64,000 nt of DNA. Source: Actinopolymorpha singaporensis (GTDB taxonomy: Bacteria; Actinomycetota; Actinomycetes; Propionibacteriales; Actinopolymorphaceae). The stretch is from positions 434,001-498,000 of the forward strand of contig NZ_LT629732.1 in NCBI RefSeq assembly GCF_900104745.1. Reading direction: 5' to 3'. The position numbers and the translations under genes were made by a program. Below are positions 1-7,950 of this stretch, in pieces. The notes beneath the pieces were generated by a model. The model had not been told where the DNA came from and ran no database searches. It worked only from the letters and a program-made list of their open reading frames with translations. How positions within the stretch are numbered: position 1 is the stretch's first letter; each line of letters opens with the position of its first letter.

Positions 1-333
1 GCCGAGCGCGATCAGCAGCGCGGCCGTCGGCCGGGCGTCGCCGGTGGTGAGGAACGCGCCGGCCAGGGCCACTCCCCCGGCGGCGAGGTCGGCGGCGAGC
101 ATGATGCGGCGGGCGCCGCGCAGGTCGGCCAGCACCCCGCCGAGCAGCATGAGCAGCAGCCGGGGAACCCCGGCAGCGGCCAGGACGATGCCGGTGAGGC
201 GCGGGTCGCCGAGCTGGGCAGCCGACCAGCCGACGGCGATCCACCAGACGTTGTCGCCTACGAAGCTGAGGCCGCGGGCGAGGAGGTAGCCGAGGAAGCG
301 CGGCTGGCCGACCGGAGCCCGCGGCGTTCGCAC
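1..333 (-). CDS. MFS transporter, N-terminal part (runs off the window)
   Basis: This is the first 111 residues of a major facilitator protein on the minus strand; the gene continues beyond base 1. It starts with GTG at 333, preceded by GAGGGAGAG at a good distance, so it is missed when only ATG starts are considered. After a short polar N-terminus there is a first membrane helix (FLGYLLARGLSFVGDNVWW, about residues 13-31), a second hydrophobic stretch, and then the MFS motif A region GGVLADLRGARR (about residues 62-73) followed by another helix. The pattern matches MFS_1/MFS_3 type exporters. Substrate cannot be told from this part. It is transcribed divergently from the dehydratase gene to its right. 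Confidence 0.8.
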   Translation of the reverse strand, partial: MRTPRAPVGQPRFLGYLLARGLSFVGDNVWWIAVGWSAAQLGDPRLTGIVLAAAGVPRLLLMLLGGVLADLRGARRIMLAADLAAGGVALAGAFLTTGDARPTAALLIALG

Positions 334-661
334 CGTCTCTCCCTCGTCCTCTCGTCCCGACCCGGCAACCTGGCGTTCGTGTGCGTACCAGTTTCGCGTG
401 CGTGCCAATGTTGCATGCCCGTGGCCCGGGCGCGACGTGTTCGCGCCGACGACCGGCCGCCCGACCGGCATCCGAGACGAAGTGCCACGCTCCGCATTGC
501 CGTCGGCACCTACCGCCCATGCTGGGTGCCGGGCCGGCGACCGTCAGCGGCAAAGGAGAGACCGGGATACGTCTGATGTCTAGGCTTTGTGCGCGGGACG
601 GATCTCTAGACTGTCGCCGGCGTTGTCGTACGCGCGGTGAACCGACCGAAGGAGCAATGTG
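334..661. other. Intergenic region between divergent MFS and dehydratase genes
   Basis: About 330 bases without a convincing gene; short open frames here have no recognisable content. It must hold the promoters of both neighbours. A GAAGGAG Shine-Dalgarno lies at 648-654. A pair of inverted 6-base arms (GTCTAG about 577-582 and CTAGAC 606-611) near the dehydratase start could be a regulator site, and TAGACT at 607-612 could be a -10, but no matching -35 at 17-18 bases is seen. These are weak signals. Confidence 0.4.
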
Positions 662-2395
662 ATGACAGGGGAGACGAACGGCCTACGCAGCCGGGCCTGG
701 TTCGGCGCGACCGGCCGCACGGGCATGGCCCACCGGTCCTGGATGCGCAACCAGGGCTTCGGCCAGGAGGTCTTCGACGGGCGACCGGTCATCGGCATCG
801 CCACCACCTGGTCCGAGCTCGCTCCCTGCAACGCCCACCTGCACCGGGTGGCCGAGGCGGTCAAGCGGGGCGTGTGGCAGGCAGGTGGGTTCCCGCTGGA
901 GTTCCCGGCGCTCGCCCTCGGTGAGTCGCTGCTGCGGCCGACGGCGATGTTCTACCGCAACCTCCTCGCCATGGAGGCCGAGGAGATGATGCGGGCCAAC
1001 CCGCTCGACGGCACCGTCCTGCTGTCCGGCTGCGACAAGACCACGCCCGGCCTGCTGATGGCCTCCGCCTCGGTCGACCTGCCCTCGATCATGGTCACCG
1101 GCGGCCCGATGCTGAACGGCAAGTACCGCGGCCAGGACGTCGGATCCGGCACCCACGTGTGGAAGTTCGAGGAAGACCTCAAGACCGGCAAGATGACCCA
1201 GGAGGAGTGCTACTTCGCCGAGGGTTGCATGGCCCGCTCCAACGGGCACTGCATGACGATGGGCACCGCGTCAACCATGGCTTGCGTCGCCGAGGCGCTC
1301 GGCATGCAGCTGCCCGGGTCGGCCACCTGGCCGGCCGTGGACGCGCGGCGCTACGAGGTCGCCCAGGAGGCCGGTCGCCGGATCGTGGGCATGGTCGAGG
1401 AGGACCTGCGTCCCAGCAGGATCCTCACCCGCGAGGCGTTCGAGAACGCCATCCGCGCCAACGCCGCGATCGGCGGCTCGACCAACGCGATCGTGCACCT
1501 GCTCGCCCTGGCCCGCAGGCTCGGCGTCCAGCTCGACCTGGCCGACTTCGACGGGCTCGCCCGGCCGGTGCCGACGCTGGTCAACCTCATGCCCTCTGGG
1601 AAGTACCTCATGGAGGACTTCTGCTACGCCGGCGGGCTGCCGGTGGTGCTGCGCCAGCTGGCCGAAGCCGGACTCCTGCACTCCGAGCAGATCACCGTCA
1701 CCGGCAAGGGCATCGCGGACAACAACGCCCAGGCCGAGTGCTTCAACCGCGAGGTCATCACCACCATCGAGGAGCCGTTCCAGGCCGCCGGCACCGGCAC
1801 GGCCGTCCTGTCGGGCAACCTCGCCCCCAACGGCGCGGTGATCAAGCAGTCAGCGGTGTCGCCGCACCTGCTCAAGCACGAGGGACGCGCGCTGGTCTTC
1901 GACTCCCCCGAGGACTACCACGCCGTGTCGGAGGACCCCGACATGGACGTGACCGAGAGCGACGTACTGGTGATCCGGTACGCCGGGCCGAAGGGCTACC
2001 CCGGCATGCCCGAGGTGTCCAACGTGCCGCTGCCCACCAAGCTGCTCAAGGCCGGCGTCACCGACATGGTGCGGGTCTGCGACGGCCGGATGAGTGGTAC
2101 GGCGTACGGCACGGTCGTCCTGCACGTCTCGCCGGAGGCCGCGGTCGGCGGGCCGCTCGCCCTCGTACAGACCGGTGACCGGATCATCCTGGACGTGCCC
2201 GCGCGCAGCATCACCCTCGACGTCTCCGACGAGGAACTCGAACGCCGCCGGGCCGCGTGGCGGGCGCCGGAGCAGAAGTACAAGAGCGGGTACGCCTGGC
2301 TCTACACGACCCACGTCACCCAGGCGCACGAGGGCGTGGACTTCGACTTCCTGGCCGGCTCCCGCGGCCATGAGGTCCCGCGCGAGTCCCACTGA
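662..2395 (+). CDS. IlvD/Edd-family sugar-acid dehydratase (L-arabinonate dehydratase-like)
   Basis: A 577-residue iron-sulfur dehydratase that should remove water from an aldonic acid to give a 2-keto-3-deoxy acid. Cys56, Cys124 (in CDKTTPG) and Cys197 have spacings of 68 and 73, the same as the [2Fe-2S] ligands C59/C127/C200 recalled for Rhizobium L-arabinonate dehydratase, and Ser478 in MSGTAYG matches the catalytic serine. Length also fits that family (about 579). Strict dihydroxy-acid dehydratase (IlvD of branched-chain synthesis) is less likely because neighbours are sugar-acid genes. ATG at 662 is 7 bases from GAAGGAG; GTG at 659 is an in-frame alternative, while the ATG at 657 runs straight into TGA. 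Cytoplasmic. A strong terminator hairpin follows. Confidence 0.88.
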   Translation: MTGETNGLRSRAWFGATGRTGMAHRSWMRNQGFGQEVFDGRPVIGIATTWSELAPCNAHLHRVAEAVKRGVWQAGGFPLEFPALALGESLLRPTAMFYRNLLAMEAEEMMRANPLDGTVLLSGCDKTTPGLLMASASVDLPSIMVTGGPMLNGKYRGQDVGSGTHVWKFEEDLKTGKMTQEECYFAEGCMARSNGHCMTMGTASTMACVAEALGMQLPGSATWPAVDARRYEVAQEAGRRIVGMVEEDLRPSRILTREAFENAIRANAAIGGSTNAIVHLLALARRLGVQLDLADFDGLARPVPTLVNLMPSGKYLMEDFCYAGGLPVVLRQLAEAGLLHSEQITVTGKGIADNNAQAECFNREVITTIEEPFQAAGTGTAVLSGNLAPNGAVIKQSAVSPHLLKHEGRALVFDSPEDYHAVSEDPDMDVTESDVLVIRYAGPKGYPGMPEVSNVPLPTKLLKAGVTDMVRVCDGRMSGTAYGTVVLHVSPEAAVGGPLALVQTGDRIILDVPARSITLDVSDEELERRRAAWRAPEQKYKSGYAWLYTTHVTQAHEGVDFDFLAGSRGHEVPRESH

Positions 2396-2430
2396 GGTTT
2401 CGCCGGCCGCACGGCACGACGAGCGCCTGA

Positions 2431-2463
2431 CGAGGGGCGGGTCCCGAGTGGATCCGCCCCTCG
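2431..2463. terminator. Bidirectional terminator hairpin
   Basis: A 14-bp stem (CGAGGGGCGGGTCC / GGATCCGCCCCTCG, one G-U pair) closes a 5-base loop CGAGT. It sits in the short gap between the converging dehydratase and the membrane-protein gene, so it can serve both. There is no T-run, as is common in high-GC actinobacteria. Confidence 0.75.
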
Positions 2464-2470
2464 CCTCGGC

Positions 2471-3088
2471 TCACCGATCGGCGTCTTCGGGCCGTCGTGG
2501 CTCCCTGACGCAGGCTTTGACGTCCGCTACCACCAAGTACGTCCATGCCGCCGCCGCGAGCATCGCGGAGAGGGCCGCCCCGATGATCAGGAGCATGTCG
2601 AGCCCACCGTGCTGGACGGCGGAGACGGCAAGGATGGCGGACGCGGCGAAACCGCACATCCCGACCAGCCGGAGAGCCAGGTTTCGCTGGGCGTACGGGT
2701 GGGTGCCTCTCCGTGCCTCCACTCCTGTGGGCCTGGCTCGCGACGCTTCCTGGTCGGCCCGGGTTCTGCACTTGTCCGTGGTCCTGCGGCACCACAACTC
2801 CGAGTGCAGTTCCTCGAGAGCGGCCGGGGAGTCCCTCGTCACCGCCGTGACGGCTTGATCAAGCCGTCGAGCTGCCCGGTCGGCGGCCGCGTCGTAGGTG
2901 TCACCTTCTGCTTGGACGACCACCTCCAGGCTGCCGGACTGCAGGTCGGGGTGGACGGTGGCGTGACCCACGGACGGATCCCTGGTCTCCGACGCCCGCA
3001 GTTCCTGCAGCATCTCCTCACAGCACACCACGAGCTGGCGCCGACTGTAGCCGGGAGCTCTGTAGACAGCGATCATGTTGAGCTTCAC
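2471..3088 (-). CDS. Two-helix membrane protein with cytoplasmic N-domain, unknown function
   Basis: A 205-residue protein that I do not recognise. The N-terminal ~140 residues are soluble and charged, beginning KLNMIAVYRAPGY and containing a CCEEML segment; the C-terminal ~65 residues hold two hydrophobic helices (around LVGMCGFAASAILAVSAV and MLLIIGAALSAMLAAAAW). No signal peptide. The start is best placed at the GTG at 3088, because GGAGGAGAGG lies just upstream; an ATG at 3103 is in frame but its own first codons would be that ribosome-binding site. It converges on the dehydratase across a terminator. No function is inferred. Confidence 0.65.
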   Translation of the reverse strand: MKLNMIAVYRAPGYSRRQLVVCCEEMLQELRASETRDPSVGHATVHPDLQSGSLEVVVQAEGDTYDAAADRAARRLDQAVTAVTRDSPAALEELHSELWCRRTTDKCRTRADQEASRARPTGVEARRGTHPYAQRNLALRLVGMCGFAASAILAVSAVQHGGLDMLLIIGAALSAMLAAAAWTYLVVADVKACVREPRRPEDADR

Positions 3089-3229
3089 GGCCCTCTCCTC
3101 CATGAGGAGGTGGACAGGTCTATCGCCATGCTATGACCGGCTGGAAGCGTTCACGCCGCCGAGCAACGCTAGCTTGACATCAAGGACGCAACCGGTACAG
3201 GCAACGCGAAAGCCACCTCGCCGTCAGGC

Positions 3230-4651
3230 TCAGCGGTCGGCCTGCGCCTGTGCCACGAGTTCCCGCGCCTCTTCCTCGGTGGACACCGCGGGGTTGGAGC
3301 CGGCCAGCGGACGGCGCGCGGACTCCCGTACGAAGTACACACAGACGGCACCAATGACGCCCGCGCCGATCAGGTAGTAGCCGGGCCACAGGAGGTTGCC
3401 GGTGGCCAGGATCAGCGCACCCATCACCGCCGCGGTGGTGCCGCCGAACGCGGACACGAAGATGTTGAACGCGATGGACAGCCCGCCGTACCGGATCTCG
3501 GTCGGGAACATCGCCGGCAGCGTCGAGGGCGCGGTCGAGGAGAAGCACACCAGCGACAGCCCCATCACCATCAGCCCGAGGAACGTCGGGCCGATCCCGC
3601 CGACCTGGAGCAGCAGCACCATGGGCAGGCCGAGCACGACGAGGGCGAGGGATCCGGTCATCAGGATCGGGCGCCGCCCCACCCGGTCACTCAGCCGGCC
3701 GAGGAAGGTCACAACGACCATGAGGAGAACCAGCACGACGATCTGCAGCACGTTCGACGCGCCGGTGGTGGTCCCGTGCTTGCCGTGCCTGGGCAACGTG
3801 GTGGTGAGGTAGGTCGGCATGTAGCTGGTCAGCATGTAGTTGGTGACGTTCCACGCGATCACCAGGCCGCCCACCAGCAGGAGTGCCCGCCAGTGCCGGG
3901 TGAAGATCAGCCGGAACTCGTCCCTGGTGGAGGTTCCCTCGTGGTGCTCGGACTTCTCCACCAGCTGCTCGAACGCCGGCGTCTCCTCCAGCCGCATGCG
4001 CAGATACAGCCCGACCAGCCCGATCGGCAGCGCGAGCAGGAAGGGGATCCGCCAGCCCCACGACTGCATCGACGAGTCACCCAGGACGGTGGTGAGCAGC
4101 GTGACCAGCAGCGCGCCGAAGGTGTAGCCGGTCAGCGTGCCGAACTCCAGCCAGCTGCCGAGGAATCCGCGCCGCCTGTCGGGGGCGTACTCGGCGATGA
4201 ACGTCATCGCGCCGGCATACTCGCCACCGGTGGAGAACCCCTGCACCAGCCGGGCGAACAGCACGAGCAGCGGAGCAGCCACGCCGATCGCGGCGTAGCT
4301 CGGCACCAGGCCGAGCAGAGTGGTGCCGCACGCCATCAGGATGACGGTGGTGGCCAGCACCTTCGTCCGGCCGATCCGGTCGCCCAGCGGACCGAAGACC
4401 AGGCCTCCGAAGGGACGGACGAGGAACGACACCGCGAACGTACCCAGGGTGGCGACCGTGGCCAGGCCGGGAGACAGGTCGGCGAAGAAGACCTTCGAAA
4501 TTATCGCGGTGAGGTACGAATAGACGCCGAAGTCGTACCACTCCGTGAAATTGCCGATCGAGGCCGCCGTCACCGCCCGCCTGACGACGCTCTCGTCGGT
4601 GACGGTCACGTCGTCCAGCGTGATGTCCCGACCATTCTCGGCAGTCGCCAC
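3230..4651 (-). CDS. MFS metabolite:H+ symporter (MHS family)
   Basis: A 473-residue inner-membrane transporter of the MHS branch (ProP/KgtP/shikimate type), which imports organic acids or compatible solutes with protons. Signatures: N-terminal GNFTEWYDFGVYSYL typical of MHS proteins, motif A GPLGDRIGRTK, and RLVQGFSTGGEYAGA before helix 5, followed by the long cytoplasmic loop after helix 6 with YLRMRLEETPAFEQL. The start is GTG at 4651 with an excellent AGGAGGTGA Shine-Dalgarno. Neighbouring sugar-acid genes make a carboxylic or aldonic acid a likely substrate, but that is an inference from position only. Confidence 0.88.
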   Translation of the reverse strand: MATAENGRDITLDDVTVTDESVVRRAVTAASIGNFTEWYDFGVYSYLTAIISKVFFADLSPGLATVATLGTFAVSFLVRPFGGLVFGPLGDRIGRTKVLATTVILMACGTTLLGLVPSYAAIGVAAPLLVLFARLVQGFSTGGEYAGAMTFIAEYAPDRRRGFLGSWLEFGTLTGYTFGALLVTLLTTVLGDSSMQSWGWRIPFLLALPIGLVGLYLRMRLEETPAFEQLVEKSEHHEGTSTRDEFRLIFTRHWRALLLVGGLVIAWNVTNYMLTSYMPTYLTTTLPRHGKHGTTTGASNVLQIVVLVLLMVVVTFLGRLSDRVGRRPILMTGSLALVVLGLPMVLLLQVGGIGPTFLGLMVMGLSLVCFSSTAPSTLPAMFPTEIRYGGLSIAFNIFVSAFGGTTAAVMGALILATGNLLWPGYYLIGAGVIGAVCVYFVRESARRPLAGSNPAVSTEEEARELVAQAQADR

Positions 4652-4767
4652 CTGAGGTCACCTCCTGGTCGGCGCGGGCCGGGTCCGGGGTGCGCTGTCG
4701 CCCATACTTCACCCTCGGGGCCGGGCTGGCGAACGCCCCCGTGACCTGGGCCGGGACTCTCAGGTGG

Positions 4768-5673
4768 TCAGCGGCCGCAGCCGCCCTCCTTGTCCGGGCG
4801 TACGCTCGGCCGGGCGATGTCGACGGTTCCCTTGTAGGCGTAGGGATCCTCGCCGGCGACGAGTTCGACGTCGCGGTAGTCGTACTTCGCCACGTGGGTG
4901 TTGTCGGGCACGCGACCCCACGGGAGCAGGGACTCCGCGCTCATGAAGTGGTTGGTCAGCGCCCGGCGGAAGCCGTGCCTGCCGGTGTTCGGCAGCGACC
5001 GGTGCAGCAGGTAGCCGTTGAAGATGATGGCCGCGCCCGCCGGAATCTCCACCGGCACCGCGTCCTCGTCCTTGTACGGGAAGTCGTACAGCTCGACCGT
5101 GCAGTCGAAGCGCTCGTCGTCCTGTTCGCGGTCGGGGTAGATGACCCCGCGCCTGTGCGAACCGGGCAGCACCCACAGGCAGCCGTTCTCGATGGTGGCG
5201 TCGTCGAGCGCGATCCAGGCCGCGGTGAGGGAGCGGTCGCGCGTGGGGATGAAGAACTCGTCCTGGTGCCAGGCCTGACCCGGCTTGCCCTCCGCCTTCA
5301 TGAACAGCATCGACTGCATGGCCTTGACGTTCGGGCCGATGACCCGGGTGAGGACGTCCACGATCTTCGGGTGGTGGTAGGTGCGGGCGATCACCTCCGA
5401 CAGCTTGTTCGGGAAGTGGATGCACAGGTAGCGCCGCATCACCTCCTCGTCGGACTCCTCGGCGGTGGCCCGGGTGACCCGCTCGATCTCACCGAGCTCA
5501 CCGCGGCACAACCGGGCCGCCTCGGCGTTGATCTCGGCGACCTCCGCGGGCGACAGGGCGTTCTTCAGCACCCCGAACCCGTCCTCGCGGATCTGCGTGA
5601 TCAGCGCGTCCGAGACCGACTCGTGCAGCACCGGACCGGGCCGTGCCGGCACCTGCTCAGTGACCGTGGTCAT
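4768..5673 (-). CDS. Phytanoyl-CoA dioxygenase (PhyH) family Fe(II)/2-oxoglutarate oxygenase
   Basis: A 301-residue non-heme iron oxygenase of the PhyH family, using 2-oxoglutarate and O2 to hydroxylate a small substrate. The iron-binding H-x-D is His136/Asp138 in AWHQDEFF; the distal His lies in the LLHRS segment and the 2-oxoglutarate-binding Arg in FRRALTNHF, in the usual order. The stretch ENGCLWVLPGSH is typical of the family. Start is the ATG at 5673, preceded by AAGGGAAAC; an in-frame ATG 60 codons upstream gives an arginine-rich extension with no homology-like features and is rejected. Substrate unknown. It is divergent from the SMP-30 gene. Confidence 0.87.
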   Translation of the reverse strand: MTTVTEQVPARPGPVLHESVSDALITQIREDGFGVLKNALSPAEVAEINAEAARLCRGELGEIERVTRATAEESDEEVMRRYLCIHFPNKLSEVIARTYHHPKIVDVLTRVIGPNVKAMQSMLFMKAEGKPGQAWHQDEFFIPTRDRSLTAAWIALDDATIENGCLWVLPGSHRRGVIYPDREQDDERFDCTVELYDFPYKDEDAVPVEIPAGAAIIFNGYLLHRSLPNTGRHGFRRALTNHFMSAESLLPWGRVPDNTHVAKYDYRDVELVAGEDPYAYKGTVDIARPSVRPDKEGGCGR

Positions 5674-5793
5674 GGTGTTTCCCTTCGCCGCGAAAGGCTT
5701 CTTCGACACCTGGATCCACACCAGGCCATCCCAAGCATCGCCTCGCCGGCCACCGGGAGGCCATGCCCGGGACGCGCGTTCACCTGTCTGTTC

Positions 5794-5822
5794 CTGACAT
5801 GCCCTCCCGCGCCGACTAGTGT
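5794..5822 (+). promoter_or_regulatory. Candidate promoter of the SMP-30 lactonase gene
   Basis: CTGACA (5794-5799) and TAGTGT (5817-5822) are spaced by exactly 17 bases, 64 bases ahead of the ATG at 5886. The box pair fits a vegetative actinobacterial sigma factor. No experimental support. Confidence 0.45.
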
Positions 5823-5885
5823 CGGTGCGAACGTTGCTCGCAGTCGTTCCCACGTCGTCGCGGCGCAGACCCCCACGGAGGACCC

Positions 5886-6746
5886 ATGAGAGCCGAGCAG
5901 GTCACCGGGCCACACGCCTACCACGGAGAGGGACCGGTATGGGACGCCGGTTGGGGCGGGCTGCGGTTCGTGGACATGCTCGCCGGCGACATCCTCACCG
6001 CCGACCTGGCCAGTGGCGATGTCGAGCGGCTGCACGTGGGCGAGGTGGCGGCGGCGTTCCGGCCGCGTACGTCCGGCGGGATGGTGGTGGCGATCGAACG
6101 CGGCTTCGCGCTGGTGGACGCCGAAGGTTCGGTCGAACGGCTCCCGGAGCTGTGGGACGACCCGGGCGTACGCATGAACGAGGGCGGCTGTGACCCGCAG
6201 GGGCGGTTCTACTGCGGGTCGATGGCGTACGCCTCCACCAAGGGCGCGGGCACGGTCTACCGGCTCGACCCCGACGGGACTGCCTCCGTCGTACTCCCGG
6301 ACGTGACCATCTCCAACGGCCTGGCCTGGTCTCCGGACCACCGGGTGGCCTACTACATCGACACCCCGACCGGGCGGGTCGACGCGTTCGATTACGACCC
6401 GGAGTCCGGTCTGGTGGTGGAAAGCCGCCGCCCCGTGGTGGAGGTCCCCGGCGACTGGGGTGGACCGGACGGGATGACGGTGGACGCGGAAGGCTACCTG
6501 TGGGTGGCGATGTACGGCGGCTCGGCGGTACGCCGGTTCGCTCCGGACGGGACGCTCGACGGCGTGGTCGAGATCCCCGCTGTCAAGCAGGTCACCGCGT
6601 GCACGTTCGGCGGGGCGGACCTCGACGAACTGTTCGTCACCACCTCCCGGGAGGGGCTGTCCGACGACGAGCAGCCGACCGCCGGCGCGGTGTTCTCCGT
6701 ACGCCCCGGGGTGCGCGGACTGCCCGTGCTCCCCTACGCCGGTTAG
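5886..6746 (+). CDS. SMP-30/gluconolactonase/LRE family protein
   Basis: A 286-residue six-bladed beta-propeller enzyme expected to open sugar lactones to aldonic acids. Three metal-binding positions are visible in order: Glu15 in HGEGPVWD, Asn in ISNGLAWSPD and Asp in GGPDGMTVD; VRMNEGGCDPQGRFYCGSM is the typical substrate-loop segment. Length matches the family (about 290). No signal peptide, so cytoplasmic. Its product type, an aldonic acid, is what the dehydratase at 662-2395 would consume, so the two may be steps of one pathway although they are not in one operon. Confidence 0.88.
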   Translation: MRAEQVTGPHAYHGEGPVWDAGWGGLRFVDMLAGDILTADLASGDVERLHVGEVAAAFRPRTSGGMVVAIERGFALVDAEGSVERLPELWDDPGVRMNEGGCDPQGRFYCGSMAYASTKGAGTVYRLDPDGTASVVLPDVTISNGLAWSPDHRVAYYIDTPTGRVDAFDYDPESGLVVESRRPVVEVPGDWGGPDGMTVDAEGYLWVAMYGGSAVRRFAPDGTLDGVVEIPAVKQVTACTFGGADLDELFVTTSREGLSDDEQPTAGAVFSVRPGVRGLPVLPYAG

Positions 6747-6851
6747 GAGCGCGCGGGTTCGCCCGTCTAGGGTACGTACGCCCAGCGACGTGGTGGTCAC
6801 CAGGCCCTGCCGGGGCGGGCGCTGGCCACGCGGAGGAAGGAGCGTACGCCG

Positions 6852-7811
6852 ATGACACTGGTGGCGGTTCTGGACGACTACCAGGCGGTCGCGGAGCGGA
6901 TGGCGGACTGGCGAAGCCTGCCCGACCGCACCAGCGTGGCGTTCTTCCACGACCGCCTGCCCGACGAGGACACCATCGTCGAACGCCTGGCCCACTACGA
7001 GGTCATCGTGGCCATGCGCGAGCGCACGGCGTTCCCGCGTTCGGTGCTGGAACGCCTGCCCCGCCTGCGTCTTCTGGTCACCACCGGCATGCGCAACGCC
7101 GCCATCGACCTCGAGGCGGCGTACGAGAACGGCGTCGTGGTGAGCGGCACACCGGGCAGCGGCGGCGCCACCACCGAGCTCGCCTGGGCACTGATCCTCG
7201 GGCTGGTACGCCACGTACCCGAGGAGGACGCAGCCGTGCGCGCCGGTGGCTGGCAGCGGACGGTCGGCACCGACCTGGCGGGTTCGACGCTCGGGCTGCT
7301 CGGCCTCGGCCGGCTGGGCAGGGCGATGGTGCCGGTGGCGCAGGCGTTCGGCATGCGGGTGCTCGCGTGGAGTGCCAACCTCACCTCCGAGACGGCGACC
7401 GCGGCGGGTGCCGAACGCGTGGCCAAGGACGAGTTGTTCGCCCGGTCCGACGTGCTCAGCGTGCACCTGAAGCTCAGCGACCGCACCCACGGTCTGGTCG
7501 GTGCCGACGAGCTCGCGCTGATGCGGCCGACCGCCTACCTGGTCAACACCTCCCGCGGTCCCATCGTCGACGAGAAGGCGCTGGTCGGGGCGCTGGAGGA
7601 GGGCCGGCTTGCCGGCGCCGGCCTCGACGTCTACGACCAGGAGCCGCTTCCGGCCGACCACCCGCTGCTGCAGGCGCCGCGCACGATCCTGACGCCGCAC
7701 ATCGGGTTCGTGACCCGGCGGACGTACGAGGAGTGGTACACCGCGGCGGTCGACGCGATCGCGGCGTACCTCAACGGCCGTCCCGTTCAGGTTCTGACGC
7801 CGACGCGCTAG
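6852..7811 (+). CDS. D-2-hydroxyacid dehydrogenase
   Basis: A 319-residue NAD(P)-dependent dehydrogenase of the 2-hydroxyacid family, reducing a 2-keto acid to a D-2-hydroxy acid or the reverse. The nucleotide site is GLLGLGRLG, the catalytic triad is visible as Arg in NTSRGPIVDE, Glu in DVYDQEPLP and His in LTPHIGFVT. Preceded by AGGAAGGAG before the ATG at 6852. Candidate substrates include glyoxylate, hydroxypyruvate and phenylpyruvate; sequence alone does not decide. It is co-directional with the lactonase, about 105 bases downstream. Confidence 0.88.
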   Translation: MTLVAVLDDYQAVAERMADWRSLPDRTSVAFFHDRLPDEDTIVERLAHYEVIVAMRERTAFPRSVLERLPRLRLLVTTGMRNAAIDLEAAYENGVVVSGTPGSGGATTELAWALILGLVRHVPEEDAAVRAGGWQRTVGTDLAGSTLGLLGLGRLGRAMVPVAQAFGMRVLAWSANLTSETATAAGAERVAKDELFARSDVLSVHLKLSDRTHGLVGADELALMRPTAYLVNTSRGPIVDEKALVGALEEGRLAGAGLDVYDQEPLPADHPLLQAPRTILTPHIGFVTRRTYEEWYTAAVDAIAAYLNGRPVQVLTPTR

Positions 7812-7950
7812 ACGTCCGGCGCCTGTTCCTCCGGTCGCCTCTCCTACTCGACGGCCGGAGTTTTCTTCCGCTTCAGGTCGAGGTCTGGAAACTCGTCTCC
7901 CGGTCGAGTTCACTGCGAGGTGCCGTCCGGCATCCCTGGGGAGGAACCTC

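Noticed and set aside
577-612. Sigma-70 promoter plus operator ahead of the dehydratase
   Set aside because: TAGACT has no -35 at 17-18 bases and the inverted GTCTAG/CTAGAC arms are only 6 bases with a 22-base spacer, so only a weak note is made.
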